NCBI GenBank assembly: GCA_964514105.1
Contig: CAZEPJ010000034.1
Span: 1 to 47,936 of the forward strand
DNA: 47,936 nt
Direction of reading: 5' to 3'
Origin: CAZEPJ01 sp964514105
GTDB lineage: Bacteria > Desulfobacterota > Desulfocorpusculales > Desulfocorpusculum
The notes beneath the pieces were generated by a model. The model was not told the origin of the DNA and searched no databases. It worked only from the letters and a program-made list of their open reading frames with translations. Positions 34,804-43,252 of this stretch are shown piece after piece. A program made the translations under genes and the position numbers. The number at the start of each line of letters is the position of its first letter. Position 1 is the stretch's first letter.

Positions 34804-37674
34804 TTACGGAACGGGTCCGTACGGCACGTGGTTGTTGGCCTCGTTGCCCTCCGGGATGGTGCCGTTGGCATCCGTGAAGGCGATGATGTGGCGTCCCGAG
34901 GCGCTGGCATTCAGGGCCAGGGCCGCGCTGAAGGACTTGGTTCCCGTGGCCCCGGGCACCATCTTCCCCACCTTGAGGGACCTGACCAGGGTATCCGAGA
35001 GGGCGTCGTACACGGCGTCGTCGGACAGGAAGAACTTGAGCCGTGACTTGCCCGCCTTCTTGTCCCCGGCGTTGTGCACCGTGAATTGCCCATTGAGGGT
35101 GCAGCGGGTCCCCCCGGTGACGGGCGTGCAGCTCTGGAGCAGGGAGACCCAGCTCCCCGTGAGATCCGCCCCCATGGTGGTGGACCTCGCCCCCAGGTCC
35201 GTCCATCCGGTCTCCACACCCTCGCCGTTTCGGGCCTTGACCCGGAAGGCGTAGCTCGTGGCGCCCGCCAGGCCGCAGCTGTCCCAGTGCAGGGCGCCGG
35301 ACCACCCGGAGTCGGTCCCCGCCGTGGTGTTCTCACACCAGTACTGGGTCCCCGCAGGATTCCCATTGGCGGCCCAGTTGGCCCGGATGCACGTGGCCGT
35401 CACGTTGCTGAAGCCCGCCGTCGCGGGGGCGTTGGCCAGGGTGTGCTTGCTGGCCGTGGCCGAATAGCCGGTCTCCAACCCGTCGCCGTTTCGGGCCTTG
35501 GCGCGAAAGGTGTGGCTCGTGTTGGGCGAGAGGCCACCGCTGTCCCACAGGTCGTTGTTCTGTTTCCAACCCGAGTCCACCCCGCGGGTCGTGTTCTCGA
35601 TGATCAGGCCCGAGGATCCCCGGGTGAGGCCCGACGGAGTGGATGCGGAGCGGGCCGCGATGCTCGAGGCGGTCACCGCCCCGAACTCGATCCCCGCGGG
35701 GGTCTCGATGGCCGTGTACGCGTACCGGCTGGGCGTGGAGTACCCCGTCTCCCGCAGCCCCCCGTCCCGGGCCTTGACCCGGTATCCGTACTGGTGGTTG
35801 GGCCCCAGGCCAACGTTGGTATAGGAGGTCCCCGGCTGCCAGGTGGCGTCTGCCCCGCCCGTCCCGCCCGTGGGGCTGTCCGTGAAGTCGAAGAAGTACT
35901 GGACGGGCCCGGAGGGGTCGCTGGCCGTGGCGGCCATCATGGCCACGCTTTCCGTGCCCGAGGCATAGGGGGGCGTCGACCAGGTCATGGGATCCGGCCA
36001 AGGAGGGCTCGTGTCCGGCCCCGGGCCGGTCACGGTCAGGGTGTACGAGCCGGCGGCCCTGTCCCGCCCGTCCACCACGATGTAGTACGTGCCCGGAGGG
36101 GCGCTGTTGTACGTGGCCGTGGCGTCCCCCCAGGCCCGGCATTCGGCTGGATCGCACGCATCCAGGATGAAGACGTCCAGGTCCACCGAGAGCCCGGTGA
36201 GGGCGGCCGTGAGGTTGGTGGTCGAGGTCGTGGTGATGGTGTGCACCCGCTCGGGCCCGGTCATGGCGTTGGCCACGCAGCCGTACGCGTTGGCCGTGAA
36301 GGGGGCTCCCGTGGTATTGCCGTTGTATGGCACGGCCGATGTGAGGGTGGCGGCCCCGGCGCACGAGAGGCTGTTGACGTGGTCCCGGAACTTGGACACG
36401 GTGCAGGAGGTGTTGTTGAGGGTCTGGCGGTTGTCGGCGGGATGGAACTCGGTCTGAGGCACCCCCGTGGGCACCCCCTCGTAGGTGACATCCGGGTTGG
36501 ACCAGTTGGGGATGCGGGCGCAGTTGATGCCGTTGTCATAGCACTCCTGGTTGTACGCCATGACCGTGCGCCACCCGCCGGGCAGGTACACGTACCCGTG
36601 GGCGTACGGCCAGGGGGTCGTCTCCGGGTCCACGTACCAGTCGTGGCGCGCCCCCATGTTGTGCCCCACCTCGTGGGCCAGGGTCAGGTGGCCGGCGGCG
36701 TAGGCCCGGGCCACCACGCTGTACGCGTAATCTGCGAACCAGGGGCCGTCGGAGTGCATGAACCATCCGCAGCCGGCGTACGCCCCGCCGTTTTCCACGA
36801 TGAGCACCACCACGTCGGCCCTGTACAGGTTCCTCAGGGTCTGGACGCCGTCCAGATGCCCGTCCCCCGTGAAGGTGAGCCGGTCCAGGTCGTTGTCTGG
36901 ATTGGTGTTGTGGCACAGAAGCCCGGTCTCGCTGTACGTCACCTTCTCCTTGTGGACCAGGCGCAGGCGGTGCATGACGCCGCTGTTGGCATAGCTCTGG
37001 TTGGTCTCGTCCATGGCCAATTGGATCAGGGCCCCCATGTTGGCCGGGCCTCCGGCGCCCGTCTCGGCGGCCTGGGTGTACACCACCATCACGTCCACGG
37101 CATTGCAGTAGATGCTCCCCGTGCAGCAGGGATCGGCCTTGAGCTTGGGCAGGGCCTCCTTGAGGGGGCGGGGCGAGGGGATCCTGGGCGGGGCCTCATC
37201 CGGAAAGGCCCCGGTGTCCGCCTCCACCACCCGGTACAGCCCCGTCGGGGACCTGCGGATCTGGTAAAGCCTCCCGTCGGCGCGGACGTTGCCGGCCATG
37301 ACCCCATCTTCCACGACGAGGACCGCCTGTCCGTGCGCGGCATCCGGAATGAGGCCCACCCAGGTGTACCGCTGGGGAGAACGCCACTCGATCCGTTCCA
37401 TCCAGGCCGTCCACGAGGCATCCTCGAAGAGGTTGAGCAGGACGCTTGGGGCCCCCCCCGGGGCGTCCTCCCCCGCCAGGGCGCCCAGGTCCACGGCCAC
37501 GGAAATGGCGCGGAGCGCCAGGGCGTCATCCGGCTCCGGGGCCTCGTGGGCCTTCTGGGAAGCCGGGAGAGCAGCAAACAGGGGCCGTGCTGCCTGGGCC
37601 CAGGCGCCACATGCCGTCCCGACCAGGATGGCCAGGAGCAAACCAACGGCCGCGGCACGCTTCAAACCGTTCAC
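34804..37674 (-). CDS. Secreted zinc metalloprotease with PPC, FnIII-like and CARDB-like domains
   Basis: Predicted exoprotease, 956 residues. Signal peptide 1-27 (GLLLAILVGTACGAWAQA), a propeptide-like region to about 180, then a reprolysin/M12-like catalytic domain with HEVGHNMGARHD (His334, Glu335, His338, His344) and Met-turn VMAYNQEC (Met372). Next come a pre-peptidase C-terminal-like domain (YTLTVTGPG end), about three fibronectin-III-like repeats (each with YGYRVKARDG, TFRAKARNGDG or AFRVKARNGEG) and a terminal CARDB-like domain (GEFTVHNAGDKK type, GNEANN). GTG 37674 follows AAGGAGG at 5 bases, which decides the start. It probably degrades or binds extracellular protein or polysaccharide. 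Confidence 0.92.
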   Translation of the reverse strand: MNGLKRAAAVGLLLAILVGTACGAWAQAARPLFAALPASQKAHEAPEPDDALALRAISVAVDLGALAGEDAPGGAPSVLLNLFEDASWTAWMERIEWRSPQRYTWVGLIPDAAHGQAVLVVEDGVMAGNVRADGRLYQIRRSPTGLYRVVEADTGAFPDEAPPRIPSPRPLKEALPKLKADPCCTGSIYCNAVDVMVVYTQAAETGAGGPANMGALIQLAMDETNQSYANSGVMHRLRLVHKEKVTYSETGLLCHNTNPDNDLDRLTFTGDGHLDGVQTLRNLYRADVVVLIVENGGAYAGCGWFMHSDGPWFADYAYSVVARAYAAGHLTLAHEVGHNMGARHDWYVDPETTPWPYAHGYVYLPGGWRTVMAYNQECYDNGINCARIPNWSNPDVTYEGVPTGVPQTEFHPADNRQTLNNTSCTVSKFRDHVNSLSCAGAATLTSAVPYNGNTTGAPFTANAYGCVANAMTGPERVHTITTTSTTNLTAALTGLSVDLDVFILDACDPAECRAWGDATATYNSAPPGTYYIVVDGRDRAAGSYTLTVTGPGPDTSPPWPDPMTWSTPPYASGTESVAMMAATASDPSGPVQYFFDFTDSPTGGTGGADATWQPGTSYTNVGLGPNHQYGYRVKARDGGLRETGYSTPSRYAYTAIETPAGIEFGAVTASSIAARSASTPSGLTRGSSGLIIENTTRGVDSGWKQNNDLWDSGGLSPNTSHTFRAKARNGDGLETGYSATASKHTLANAPATAGFSNVTATCIRANWAANGNPAGTQYWCENTTAGTDSGWSGALHWDSCGLAGATSYAFRVKARNGEGVETGWTDLGARSTTMGADLTGSWVSLLQSCTPVTGGTRCTLNGQFTVHNAGDKKAGKSRLKFFLSDDAVYDALSDTLVRSLKVGKMVPGATGTKSFSAALALNASASGRHIIAFTDANGTIPEGNEANNHVPYGPVP

Positions 37675-37824
37675 GGCATCCTCCTTTCCGGGCCCGGAGG
37701 CAAGGCCACCGCTCCCCGGGGGCCCGATCCCCGCCATGACGACCTGCGGGCCTCCGGCCATGGGCGGCCCCATCGGCCTTTCCCGATGGAAGTCCGCAAG
37801 GCTCGTGCCAACCTGTTCCCCCGA

Positions 37825-39246
37825 TCAAACCGGGTCGGGCGGCCACGCAGCATGCCAGGGCCTGGCCTCCTCCCATGCCGCCGCAACCCGCAGGACCGTG
37901 GCGTCCTCCAGGGGCCTTCCCACGATCTGCATGCCCACGGGGAGTCCGTCCCCGGTGCGGGCGCAGGGCACCGAGGCCGCAGGCAACCCCGTCAGGTTGA
38001 ACGGGTACGTGAATCCGAGGTAGTTGAGGGGGTGCACCTTCTCTCCTCCCGCCCCCTTGGGCCAGTCCACCCCCACGTCAAAGGGCGTCACGGGGGTCGT
38101 GGGGGTCAGCAGGATATCGAACCCCTGGAACTGGGAGACCATCTTGAGCCAATACGCGTGACACCGGTTCATGGCGCGCACGTAGTCCGCGGCCGTGATG
38201 CCCATCCCGATCTCCGTCAGGCGCACCAGCCCACGATCGAGCCGATCCCGCCACGCCTCCAGCCGGTGGCCTATGGCACCGGCGCAGTCGGCGGCGAACA
38301 GGGTCTGGTAGGCCTCGTGCATGGGTTCCAGCTCCAGCCTCACCTCCTCCACACGGGCCCCCACGGTCTCGAACTGCCGGGCCGCGGACGCCACCGCCTC
38401 GGCGACCCACGGATCCACCCGGACGTATCCCAGGTCCGGGCTCCAGGCCATCCTGAGACCCTGCACCCCCCCCTTGATGGCCTCCAGGAAATCCTCCCGG
38501 GGCAAGCCGAGGGAGAGCTGGTCACGATCGTCGGGGCCGGCCGTCACCGACAGCATGATCGCTGCATCGGCCACGGTGCGGGTCACGGGCCCGAGATGGG
38601 CCACCCGTCGATCCACCGTCTCCCAGCCGGCCAGGAGGGGATGAATGGGGATCCGCCCCCGCGAGGGCTTGAACCCGAAGACGCCGCAGAAGCCAGCCGG
38701 AACCCGGATGGACCCTCCCCCGTCGCTCCCCACGGCCAGAGGGCCCATGCCCGCGGCCACGGCCGCGGCCGCGCCCCCGCTGGAGCCGCCGGGCGTCTTG
38801 GACAGATCCCAGGGGTTGCGCGTGATCCCCCACAGGATGCTGTCGGTCACGGCCTTGTACCCGAACTCGCAGGTGGTGGTCTTGCCCAGGATGATGGCCC
38901 CGGCCGCCTTGAGCCGCTGCACCACCAGTTCGTCCTCCTGGGGAACAAACGCCTGGTGCATCCTGGAGCCGAACGTGGTAGGGAGGCCCTGGGTGAATAC
39001 CAGATCCTTGATGGACACGGGGACGCCGAAGAGGGGGCCGCTCACGGTCCCCCGGGCAATACGCTCATCGGCCCGCCGGGCTTCGGCCATGGCCTCATCG
39101 CCCCGCACGGCACAGAAGGCGTTGAGTCGCGGGTTGAGGAGCTCGATGCGATGGAGGACCGCGGCCATCGCCTCCGACGGCTTGACCTCCATGGCGGCGA
39201 TGCGGTTCACCAGTTGGACGGCGGAGAGCTGCCACAGTTCGGCCAT
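37825..39246 (-). CDS. Amidase-signature family hydrolase
   Basis: Ser-cisSer-Lys amidase, 473 residues. The triad is Lys80 (VSIKDL), Ser155 (KTPGGSSGG) and Ser179 (GSDGGGSIRVPAGF); the glycine-rich signature is complete. The closest general types are GatA-like amidases and aryl-acylamidases; with no gatB or gatC nearby, a catabolic role is likelier than tRNA amidation. ATG 39246 follows GGGAGGAGGG. It lies about 150 bases upstream of the metalloprotease gene on the same strand but is probably unrelated. Confidence 0.94.
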   Translation of the reverse strand: MAELWQLSAVQLVNRIAAMEVKPSEAMAAVLHRIELLNPRLNAFCAVRGDEAMAEARRADERIARGTVSGPLFGVPVSIKDLVFTQGLPTTFGSRMHQAFVPQEDELVVQRLKAAGAIILGKTTTCEFGYKAVTDSILWGITRNPWDLSKTPGGSSGGAAAAVAAGMGPLAVGSDGGGSIRVPAGFCGVFGFKPSRGRIPIHPLLAGWETVDRRVAHLGPVTRTVADAAIMLSVTAGPDDRDQLSLGLPREDFLEAIKGGVQGLRMAWSPDLGYVRVDPWVAEAVASAARQFETVGARVEEVRLELEPMHEAYQTLFAADCAGAIGHRLEAWRDRLDRGLVRLTEIGMGITAADYVRAMNRCHAYWLKMVSQFQGFDILLTPTTPVTPFDVGVDWPKGAGGEKVHPLNYLGFTYPFNLTGLPAASVPCARTGDGLPVGMQIVGRPLEDATVLRVAAAWEEARPWHAAWPPDPV

Positions 39247-39350
39247 GCCCACCCTCCTCCCGGGGACCCTGGCGGGGGGCAACCCAGAGCCAACGGTCCC
39301 GGCATGGGGTACAATAGAGCCCGGGAACGCGTGCGGCGGGACACGGGCTG

Positions 39351-39379
39351 ATTATACGACAGCGGATCTGCGGAGAAAA
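39351..39379 (-). promoter_or_regulatory. Candidate promoter of the amidase gene
   Basis: A perfect TATAAT (39356-39351) on the minus strand, 17 bases after a poor -35 TTTTCT (39379-39374). The leader to 39246 would be about 100 bases. Confidence 0.45.
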
Positions 39380-39429
39380 GGCGGAGCCAGGGGGGCGACA
39401 TCTTCCCACGCCCCCCGGGAGAACGGACC

Positions 39430-39699
39430 ATGGAATTGGGCTTCCTCTTCCTGATCGCGGGCGCTCTCCTGGCCTTCTGGGTGAGCACACAGATCGTCAA
39501 GCCCCCGGAGCGGAGGCCTGCCCTCCTTCAGAACCCATTGGTGGGGCTGTTTGCCACGGGCCTCTGGGTGGGGCTCATGCTGGGCGGGTTGGGGATCCTC
39601 TTCTCCCGATCCACCGCCGCCGGATTGATGGCCGTGGCCATCCTGGTGGGCGCGAGATTGGCCCTGTGGTTCAGGACCAGGGGCCGGGGCAAGCCGTGA
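39430..39699 (+). CDS. Small membrane protein
   Basis: An 89-residue product with two to three hydrophobic segments (LGFLFLIAGALLAFWVS, GLFATGLWVGLMLGGLGILFS, GLMAVAILVGARLALWF, the middle one about 36-56) and a basic C-terminus RTRGRGKP. No family recognised. ATG 39430 has only a weak ribosome site. It converges on the lipoprotein gene. Confidence 0.6.
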   Translation: MELGFLFLIAGALLAFWVSTQIVKPPERRPALLQNPLVGLFATGLWVGLMLGGLGILFSRSTAAGLMAVAILVGARLALWFRTRGRGKP

Positions 39700-39714
39700 C
39701 GGGGTGGGCCCTCC

Positions 39715-39804
39715 TCACATGGTCAGCCCCATGGCGGCAATGCGCCAAAGGCCGTCTCGCCGCTGCAATGTGGCACGACCCGTGCCACCGTGCGGCCCTG
39801 CTCA
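39715..39804 (-). other. In-frame extension of the lipoprotein beyond TGA, with hairpin
   Basis: After TGA 39804-39802 the same frame stays open for 28 codons to a second TGA at 39717-39715 and encodes RATLQRRDGLWRIAAMGL, typical of the last strands of NTF2/SnoaL-like domains. A hairpin with an 8-bp stem (GTGGCACG/CGTGCCAC, 39788-39770) and loop GGT starts 13 bases after the TGA, with its loop 22-24 bases after it, inside the distance window known for bacterial SECIS elements. Confidence 0.5.
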
Positions 39805-40155
39805 GTCGCACCACGTGACGCTGAACTCGACCTGGGCCGTGTCATCGGCCACAATGATCTGGTCCACCTGCACCGTAGCACGCCGCATCTCCACCCGCTG
39901 ACCGTCCAGGGCCTTGGCGATGCAAGAGATGTCCCCGCAGGCATGCCTCCGACCGGAACCGGACAGATGGAAGGTGGCCTCGGGCAGAAAGTGCGTGGGC
40001 ACCCAATCCGGGTCATCCAGGTATGTGGGAAAGGCCTCCAGGAGGGCGATGATGGGGGCGTGCGCCGGCTCCGGGCGGAAGGAGGGCCCGACGCATCCCC
40101 CCAGGATCAGCCCCAGGGTGACACCCAGCAGGATCCATGGGTTTCGCGGGGCCAT
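39802..40155 (-). CDS. Lipoprotein with an NTF2/SnoaL-like domain, ends at an in-frame TGA
   Basis: A 117-residue product with lipoprotein signal MAPRNPWILLGVTLGLILGG and lipobox LGGC, followed by a small alpha+beta domain (IIALLEAFPTYLDDPDW, later QVDQIIVADDTAQVEFSVTWCD). The frame ends at TGA 39804-39802 in the middle of what looks like the last beta strands: translation through the TGA gives 28 more residues (AGPHGGTGRATLQRRDGLWR and beyond) that complete an NTF2-like ending. So the TGA may be recoded or a nonsense mutation. ATG 40155 follows GGGAGCGAG. Full length with read-through is 146 residues (to 39715). Confidence 0.75.
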   Translation of the reverse strand: MAPRNPWILLGVTLGLILGGCVGPSFRPEPAHAPIIALLEAFPTYLDDPDWVPTHFLPEATFHLSGSGRRHACGDISCIAKALDGQRVEMRRATVQVDQIIVADDTAQVEFSVTWCD

Positions 40156-40246
40156 CTCGCTCCCTGTACCGGACCTCCCTCCCGCCATGGGGCCCCTCGG
40201 CCCGCGGCGATTTTCCATCCGAGTCAAGCACGAAAGTCCGGCGGCG

Positions 40247-41497
40247 TCAATACGCCCCTTGGGACCGCCCCACCGCCCCGGGCATCCGCCCCATGAGCAA
40301 GGCCGCCAGGACCGCCAGGACCATGGCCCCCGCGAACGCCCCCTGAAACGACTGGGTGGCATCCCGCATCCCGCCACCGATGAAATGGGCGGCGATGGCC
40401 CCCAGGCCGTAAAAAGGCGTCCAGAACCCGATGACGGTCCCCATCACCTCCTTCTTGAAGTAATCCCCCCCGCAGGCTCCATACAGCGGCCAGGTGGGGC
40501 CGTACACCAGGCCCAGGAGCGTCACGCCCCCGTAAAGCCCCCAGAGGCCCTCTGTCCACACCAGGAGGCACCCGATGCTCAGGGCCGTGCAGAGGTTGGT
40601 CCCCACGAGGGTCGCCCGTCGGCCCACCCGATCGGACAGCAGGGGGATGGTCAGGACCCCGGCCACCTGGCCCAGGCCGTGGAGGGTCGCCAGGAAGGAG
40701 GCCTCCCCGAAGCCGAGCCCCCGCTCCCCCTGCGCGTAATCCACCATGAAGGTCGTCACCAGATACAGGGCGCATGCGGCGAAGAAATACGAGGCCCCGA
40801 TGATCCAGAAGGACGGGGAGCCAAAGACCTCCCCGTAGTTCGCATCCGGGCGAGTGGCTCCCCCTGTGGGTCGGCCCGCCGGGTGCGCATCCTCAGGGGC
40901 TCCCCAGGGCGTCACCTGCCGCTCCTCGGGGCCGCTCCGGAGCAAAAGGGCATTGGCCACGATCAAGCCCAGCGCCAGGGCGCCCAGCATGGACCAGCAC
41001 AGGCGCCACGAGTACGCCTCCACCAGCACGGGGAAGATCTGCCCCATGGCCGCCAGGCCCAGCCCGTAGCCCGTGGAGAGGATCCCCAGGGCCAACCCCC
41101 GCCGCCGAGGCGCGAACCATCGCTGGACGACGGTGAGCACAGGCGTCCAGATCCCCGCGGCCCCGGCGCCCGCCAAAGCGAAAAAGGCGCACGCCGTCCA
41201 GAAGCCCTGGGCGCTCCCCAGCAGCAGGGTCCCCCCTCCCAGGACGACGCCGGCCGAGGCGATGACCCACCGGGCCCCCAGGCGGTCCGTGAGGTTGCCC
41301 GCAAGGGGGGTCAGGCAAATGTACGCAGCCAGATAGAAGTTGAAGATGGCCCCGCCCTGGGTCCGATTGAGCTCCAGGGCGCGGATCATCTCGGGGAGCA
41401 GCACACCGAAGCCCAGGCGCACGCTGTAGTTGACGAAAAGGTCCGCGAAGCAAACGGCGAGGATCACCCAGGCCCAGTGAAGACCCCTGGTGGACAT
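40247..41497 (-). CDS. Major facilitator superfamily transporter
   Basis: Inner-membrane secondary transporter, 416 residues with 12 predicted helices and a central hydrophilic loop (about 200-225). The MFS motif A-like loop GNLTDRLGARWV lies between helices 2 and 3, and LSDRVGRRATLVG is its counterpart in the second half. The organisation resembles the oxalate/formate or monocarboxylate-type branch, but the substrate is unknown. ATG 41497 follows GGGGGGAAG, with a promoter upstream. Divergent from the DinB gene. Confidence 0.92.
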   Translation of the reverse strand: MSTRGLHWAWVILAVCFADLFVNYSVRLGFGVLLPEMIRALELNRTQGGAIFNFYLAAYICLTPLAGNLTDRLGARWVIASAGVVLGGGTLLLGSAQGFWTACAFFALAGAGAAGIWTPVLTVVQRWFAPRRRGLALGILSTGYGLGLAAMGQIFPVLVEAYSWRLCWSMLGALALGLIVANALLLRSGPEERQVTPWGAPEDAHPAGRPTGGATRPDANYGEVFGSPSFWIIGASYFFAACALYLVTTFMVDYAQGERGLGFGEASFLATLHGLGQVAGVLTIPLLSDRVGRRATLVGTNLCTALSIGCLLVWTEGLWGLYGGVTLLGLVYGPTWPLYGACGGDYFKKEVMGTVIGFWTPFYGLGAIAAHFIGGGMRDATQSFQGAFAGAMVLAVLAALLMGRMPGAVGRSQGAY

Positions 41498-41557
41498 CGC
41501 TTCCCCCCTTTGCGCCGGTATGCCATCCGGAGGCCTGCGAAAGCCCGGGCCCAGGCA

Positions 41558-41586
41558 ACCCTACCCGCTGGCCCGGGTCCTGTCAA
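41558..41586 (-). promoter_or_regulatory. Sigma70-type promoter of the MFS gene
   Basis: Perfect TTGACA (41586-41581), 17-base spacer, TAGGGT (41563-41558) on the minus strand, about 60 bases before ATG 41497. Confidence 0.6.
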
Positions 41587-41689
41587 GTTCGGCAGGAAAG
41601 TCGCGCGGGCCGATTGCAACGGGTCGTCCCTCGTAATAAGCTGGGGGCATCAGCACAGGACTCCACACCATGCCCAGGAGGACAAGACC

Positions 41690-42211
41690 ATGCCCGCCCT
41701 CGATTATCTGCGCCCCGCCGCAAGGGATCTGCACCAGAGCCTCTCCAAGGCCGTGGCAGGCCTGACAGACGAGCAACTCCACTTCAGGCCGCTCAACACC
41801 GGCCATCACATCGGCTTCGCCATCTGGCATCTGGCGCGCACCGAGGACATTGTGGTCAACGCCTTCCTGAGGAAGACGGCGCCCGTCTGGAACTCCCAGG
41901 GGTGGGACAAGCGGGTGGGGATCGATTCCAACGCCCAGGGCACCGGGATGTCCCCCGAGCAGGCCGCAGCCCTGCGCATCTCCGATCTCGGGGAGTTCGT
42001 CCAGTACATGGAGGCCGTGTTTCGGGCCACCGAGAGGTACCTCGACGAGGTGACGGAGTCGGACCTGGAGGTGGTTCACGACATGCCCATGTTGGGCAAG
42101 CGGAGCTTGCTGCAGACCGTCGGCGGCGTGATCCTCCAGCACGGCGCCAACCACCTGGGCGAGATCCATTACATCAAGGGCCTTCAGGGCCTCAAGGGGA
42201 GCCCCTATTGA
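41690..42211 (+). CDS. DinB-family four-helix-bundle protein
   Basis: A 173-residue protein of the DinB/YfiT superfamily of metal-dependent, often thiol-linked enzymes. The three expected histidine ligands are His47 (IWHLARTED), His151 and His155 (LQHGANHLGEIHYIKG). AGGAGG lies at good distance before ATG 41690; an open frame extends far upstream but lacks homology. It stands alone between the divergent MFS gene and the convergent DUF4242 gene. The substrate is unknown. Confidence 0.88.
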   Translation: MPALDYLRPAARDLHQSLSKAVAGLTDEQLHFRPLNTGHHIGFAIWHLARTEDIVVNAFLRKTAPVWNSQGWDKRVGIDSNAQGTGMSPEQAAALRISDLGEFVQYMEAVFRATERYLDEVTESDLEVVHDMPMLGKRSLLQTVGGVILQHGANHLGEIHYIKGLQGLKGSPY

Positions 42212-42304
42212 GCCGACCGTCCCCGGCCGGGGGCGGGGGCGCCGCCTGCGGGGTGGCGCCGAGGGCCCAATCCCGCAGCGCAGCCGGGGCCGGCCCCGGG
42301 GACG

Positions 42305-42598
42305 TCATTCCTCCAGCGGCTCATCGGCCGACATGGCGTTGACCCGCCAACGCCATGCCCCTGGGGAGGTCTTCTCCACCTCCAGGATGGACTCCCAAGA
42401 CACCCCATGCCTGCCGAAGATCCGCTCCAGGGTCCGCGCGTTGGGGGCGAGCCACTCGCAGTACCGGATGCCCTCCTTCCGGTTGAACCATGTCCGCACC
42501 CAGACGGCATCGTGCTCCTCGGCCAGGACCATCCATTTTCGCTCCACATCTTCCCAGCTCACGGCAGGGGTCCTGTGGACAACCATGAACGTGGCCAT
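42305..42598 (-). CDS. DUF4242-like (nickel-binding/SCO4226-like) small protein
   Basis: A 97-residue soluble protein with a ferredoxin-like alpha+beta pattern, starting MATFMVVHRTPAVSWEDVER and containing VWVRTWFNRKEGIRYCEWLAP (core WFNRKEGIRYCEWLAP), typical of DUF4242. A related Streptomyces protein binds nickel; whether this one does is unknown. A near-perfect site AAGGAGGTGGAG precedes ATG 42598. It lies 93 bases after the selenoprotein gene on the same strand and may share its transcript. Confidence 0.8.
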   Translation of the reverse strand: MATFMVVHRTPAVSWEDVERKWMVLAEEHDAVWVRTWFNRKEGIRYCEWLAPNARTLERIFGRHGVSWESILEVEKTSPGAWRWRVNAMSADEPLEE

Positions 42599-42691
42599 CG
42601 CTCCACCTCCTTGCGTCTCGGGGCGCCGCTGCTTGGATGTCCGGCCAAGGCCCCCACGGCCCGTGCCCCGGTCAGGGGCGGACTTGGGAAC

Positions 42692-43228
42692 TCAGCCAGG
42701 AAGCCCCAGAAGCATCGCGGCCACCAGGGGGGCCATCTCCCGGGCCCGTTCGTCCAGCTCTTCCTCCGTGAGGTTGGCCACTGGATGGGGGGTGACGAGA
42801 AAGGGGAAGTCGGGCACGCCCCAGCTCCTGGCCATGGCCTTGGCCGTCTCCACGAATGCGTCGGTGACGATGGTCGCCGCCGGGCGGCCCCTCCTCTCAA
42901 ACAAGATCCCGTCGAGCACACTGCCCGAGCTGCAAGACCCTCAATCGCCGATGCCGGCCACCACCGCCTGGCAGGCCCGAGCCATATCCTCCAGGACCTC
43001 CTCGTGGACGGGGACGCTGGCACTGCGCTTGCTTCTCATCAGGTGGCCCCCGGCCCCGTGGTCCCGCTCCAGGAGGGCCGCGATCTTCACAAGCAGCTTG
43101 TCCGAGTTGTGCTTGGTGTTGTCCACCAGGCCGATGCACAATCCCTCCAGCGTCCGGGGTCTGGGCGCCAAGGAGATCTCCTCCACGTCGGCCGGCATGG
43201 TCGGATCGAAGATGGGAAGTTCTTCCAT
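42692..43228 (-). CDS. UGSC-motif selenoprotein (in-frame UGA at codon 96)
   Basis: The frame runs from ATG 43228 to 42692 and is interrupted only by TGA at 42943-42941. Reading the TGA as selenocysteine gives a 178-residue protein: 95 residues (LVDNTKHNSDKLLVKIAALL near 34-53), then Sec96-Gly-Ser-Cys-Ser (motif UGSC), then 78 more residues (TIVTDAFVETAKAMARSWG). Both halves belong to one known family, the UGSC-containing (seleno)proteins, whose motif is exactly this and whose function is unknown. A SECIS-like hairpin follows the TGA. GGAGGAG precedes the ATG. Conventional gene finders would call two genes or a pseudogene. The sel genes are not in the window. Confidence 0.85.
42912..42928 (-). 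promoter_or_regulatory. SECIS-like hairpin of the UGSC gene
   Basis: Starting 13 bases after the UGA, a 6-bp stem TCGGGC/GCTCGA (one G-U pair) closes a 5-base loop AGUGU at bases 19-23 after the UGA. In E. coli fdhF the loop begins at about the same distance and also holds a GU. Position and loop fit a bacterial SECIS; SelB recognition is inferred. Confidence 0.6.
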
Positions 43229-43252
43229 GGACTTGCTCCTCCAAGGGCCCCG

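Noticed and set aside
35074..39351. A 1425-codon open frame on the plus strand
   Set aside because: It runs antisense to the metalloprotease and amidase genes and has the Pro/Gly/Arg/His-rich composition of a GC-driven shadow frame.
39914..41689. Upstream part of the open frame that contains the DinB gene
   Set aside because: Homology and the AGGAGG site start at 41690; the rest overlaps the minus-strand lipoprotein and MFS genes.
42692..43228. Two separate small genes or a pseudogene at the UGSC locus
   Set aside because: The halves are in the same frame, join at the UGSC motif and are followed by a SECIS-like hairpin, which favours one selenoprotein gene.
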